From the NCBI GenBank assembly GCA_943704525.1, contig CALSCQ010001664.1:1-18306 (forward strand): a stretch of 18,306 nucleotides of DNA, read 5' to 3'. The stretch's first letter is position 1. The number at the start of each line of letters is the position of its first letter. The notes below the pieces were generated by a model. That model worked only from the letters and a program-made list of their open reading frames with translations, did no database searches and was not told the DNA's origin. The translations under genes were made by a program, and so were the position numbers. The DNA is from Pigoraptor vietnamica (lineage: Eukaryota; Opisthokonta; Filasterea). Shown here in pieces: positions 17,433-18,306 of this stretch.

Positions 17433-18166
17433 CGCGCGCGTGGCTGTCACTTGTATCGCGTCAGACGGGGCGGGTTGGAGGTTTTGGTTCGACACACACA
17501 CACACACACACACACATACGCACACACTGTCCAATTGAGATGATATAGGGAGTAGTGGATAGAATGGGATCAGGAGGGCACTTGGACGGCACTCGTTTGA
17601 GTGTTGCGCACGAAAGCCGGCTCGTCTGTGCGGTTTGCGCTGTCATCCGTTTCGGAACAAAAATCCGAATCGGAACATATATCGGAAACTTCTGTCGATC
17701 AAAACAAGCGAGATTTCGCTTAAAACTCCCTCGACACAGTTGCCATGGCATCGGCACTGTTGGGGCACCGTTTAATTTGAAAAACGGGCCATAAATGTTC
17801 AATTTTTCCATAGAAACACAGTATCATTTGTCCGACCGAGTCCGATCAGAAGAGGCGTCCGCTCGGCGCCGAGTGTGTGTGTGTGTGTGTGTTCCTCTCG
17901 CCTCCTTAATCGGATTAATCTCACTTAGCGAACACTGAGACAGCACATGCGCCAGTCGCTACCAAAGTCGCTTACTTGTGAGCGAGTCCAACTGCCCTCC
18001 GTTGTCGCATGCGCGCATCGTTCCGTGCATTTGGATTTTTTGTTTACGGGCGTCGAGTCGACTGCCGTGACACGCCGTTCTAGGGAGTGTGCCCTCGGGC
18101 ACGTCTGAGCGCACGCGGGGCTTCTGATCTGCGGAGGGTCGGCCGCGCGTGTGCGCAGTGCGGAGG
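17433..18166. promoter_or_regulatory. Divergent promoter spacer, RCAN / coiled-coil gene
   Basis: These 734 bp separate two divergently oriented starts and contain no recognisable gene. They hold (CA)n at about 17493-17517, three CGGAAC/CGGAAA motifs at about 17653, 17671 and 17683, (GT)n at about 17873-17892, and a palindromic TTAATCGGATTAA at 17906-17918. Assignment as regulatory is by position only. Confidence 0.45.
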
Positions 18167-18306
18167 ATGGGGTCGTCCCCGTCGACCATGGCGCCGCCGG
18201 CGGCTGCGGCGCCCGGCGTCCCACCGACGAACCAGGCAGAGTTGAACAAGTTGCGGAAGGAGATTGAGGGGTTGAAGAAGGAGCTCGCGAGCAAGGGGAA
18301 GACGAA
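18167..18306 (+). CDS. Coiled-coil protein start, 3' partial
   Basis: An ATG at 18167-18169, preceded by CGGAGG, opens a frame without stops to the right edge (46 codons plus two bases). A Pro/Ala-rich head of about 20 residues (MGSSPSTMAPPAAAAPGVPP) is followed by a heptad-like charged helix, NQAELNKLRKEIEGLKKELA, with Leu/Ile spaced 3-4 apart. This looks like the beginning of a coiled coil. A second in-frame ATG at residue 8 is also possible. Too little is present to name the family. Codon use (G/C at third positions, AAG/GAG/CTC) resembles the other genes. It diverges from RCAN. Confidence 0.6.
   Translation, partial: MGSSPSTMAPPAAAAPGVPPTNQAELNKLRKEIEGLKKELASKGKT

Overview
This window is nuclear DNA of a unicellular eukaryote. 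It is GC-rich, its genes are split by many short introns, and the introns and spacers are full of (CA)n/(TG)n microsatellites. I cannot place the lineage. The ARM-repeat giant protein, the class of receptor kinase and the intron style would suit an apusomonad, choanoflagellate-grade opisthokont, amoebozoan or stramenopile protist. No prokaryotic operon, IS element, CRISPR array, rRNA or tRNA was seen.

Layout. (1) 1-4098 (+): the 3' part of a very long armadillo-repeat protein, open at the left edge, with about 31 repeats of 43 residues and two levels of recent internal duplication. (2) 4404-10517 (-): a 16-exon gene that I reassembled by phase-consistent splicing. It encodes a 965-residue receptor kinase: signal peptide, type-1 periplasmic-binding/ANF-receptor ectodomain, one membrane helix, and a TKL-type kinase. 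(3) 11647-12554 (-): a 4-exon LTO1/ORAOV1 homologue (Yae1-domain, deca-GX3), an Fe-S assembly adaptor. (4) 13233-16218 (+): POLD2, the second subunit of DNA polymerase delta, in nine recognised coding exons plus a probable tiny first exon. (5) 16535-17432 (-): a 2-exon calcipressin (RCAN), a calcineurin regulator. (6) 18167-18306 (+): the start of a coiled-coil protein cut by the right edge.

Context. LTO1 and POLD2 are head to head and share a spacer carrying two E2F-like GCGCGAAA sites. POLD2 and RCAN converge. RCAN and the last gene diverge from a ~730-bp spacer. The ARM gene and the receptor kinase converge on a (CA)n spacer. The genes do not form one pathway, as expected for a eukaryotic chromosome, but LTO1 and POLD2 share a possible Fe-S/replication link.

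Most notable are the ANF-ectodomain TKL receptor kinase with a 16-nt microexon, an HQD catalytic loop and a large insert before helix C; a splice-donor consensus that is GTG in all 27 introns I could define; and introns carrying internal duplications, one of which copies and disables its own splice donor. All exon models come from reading frames, phases and remembered family motifs. No alignment or transcript data were available.
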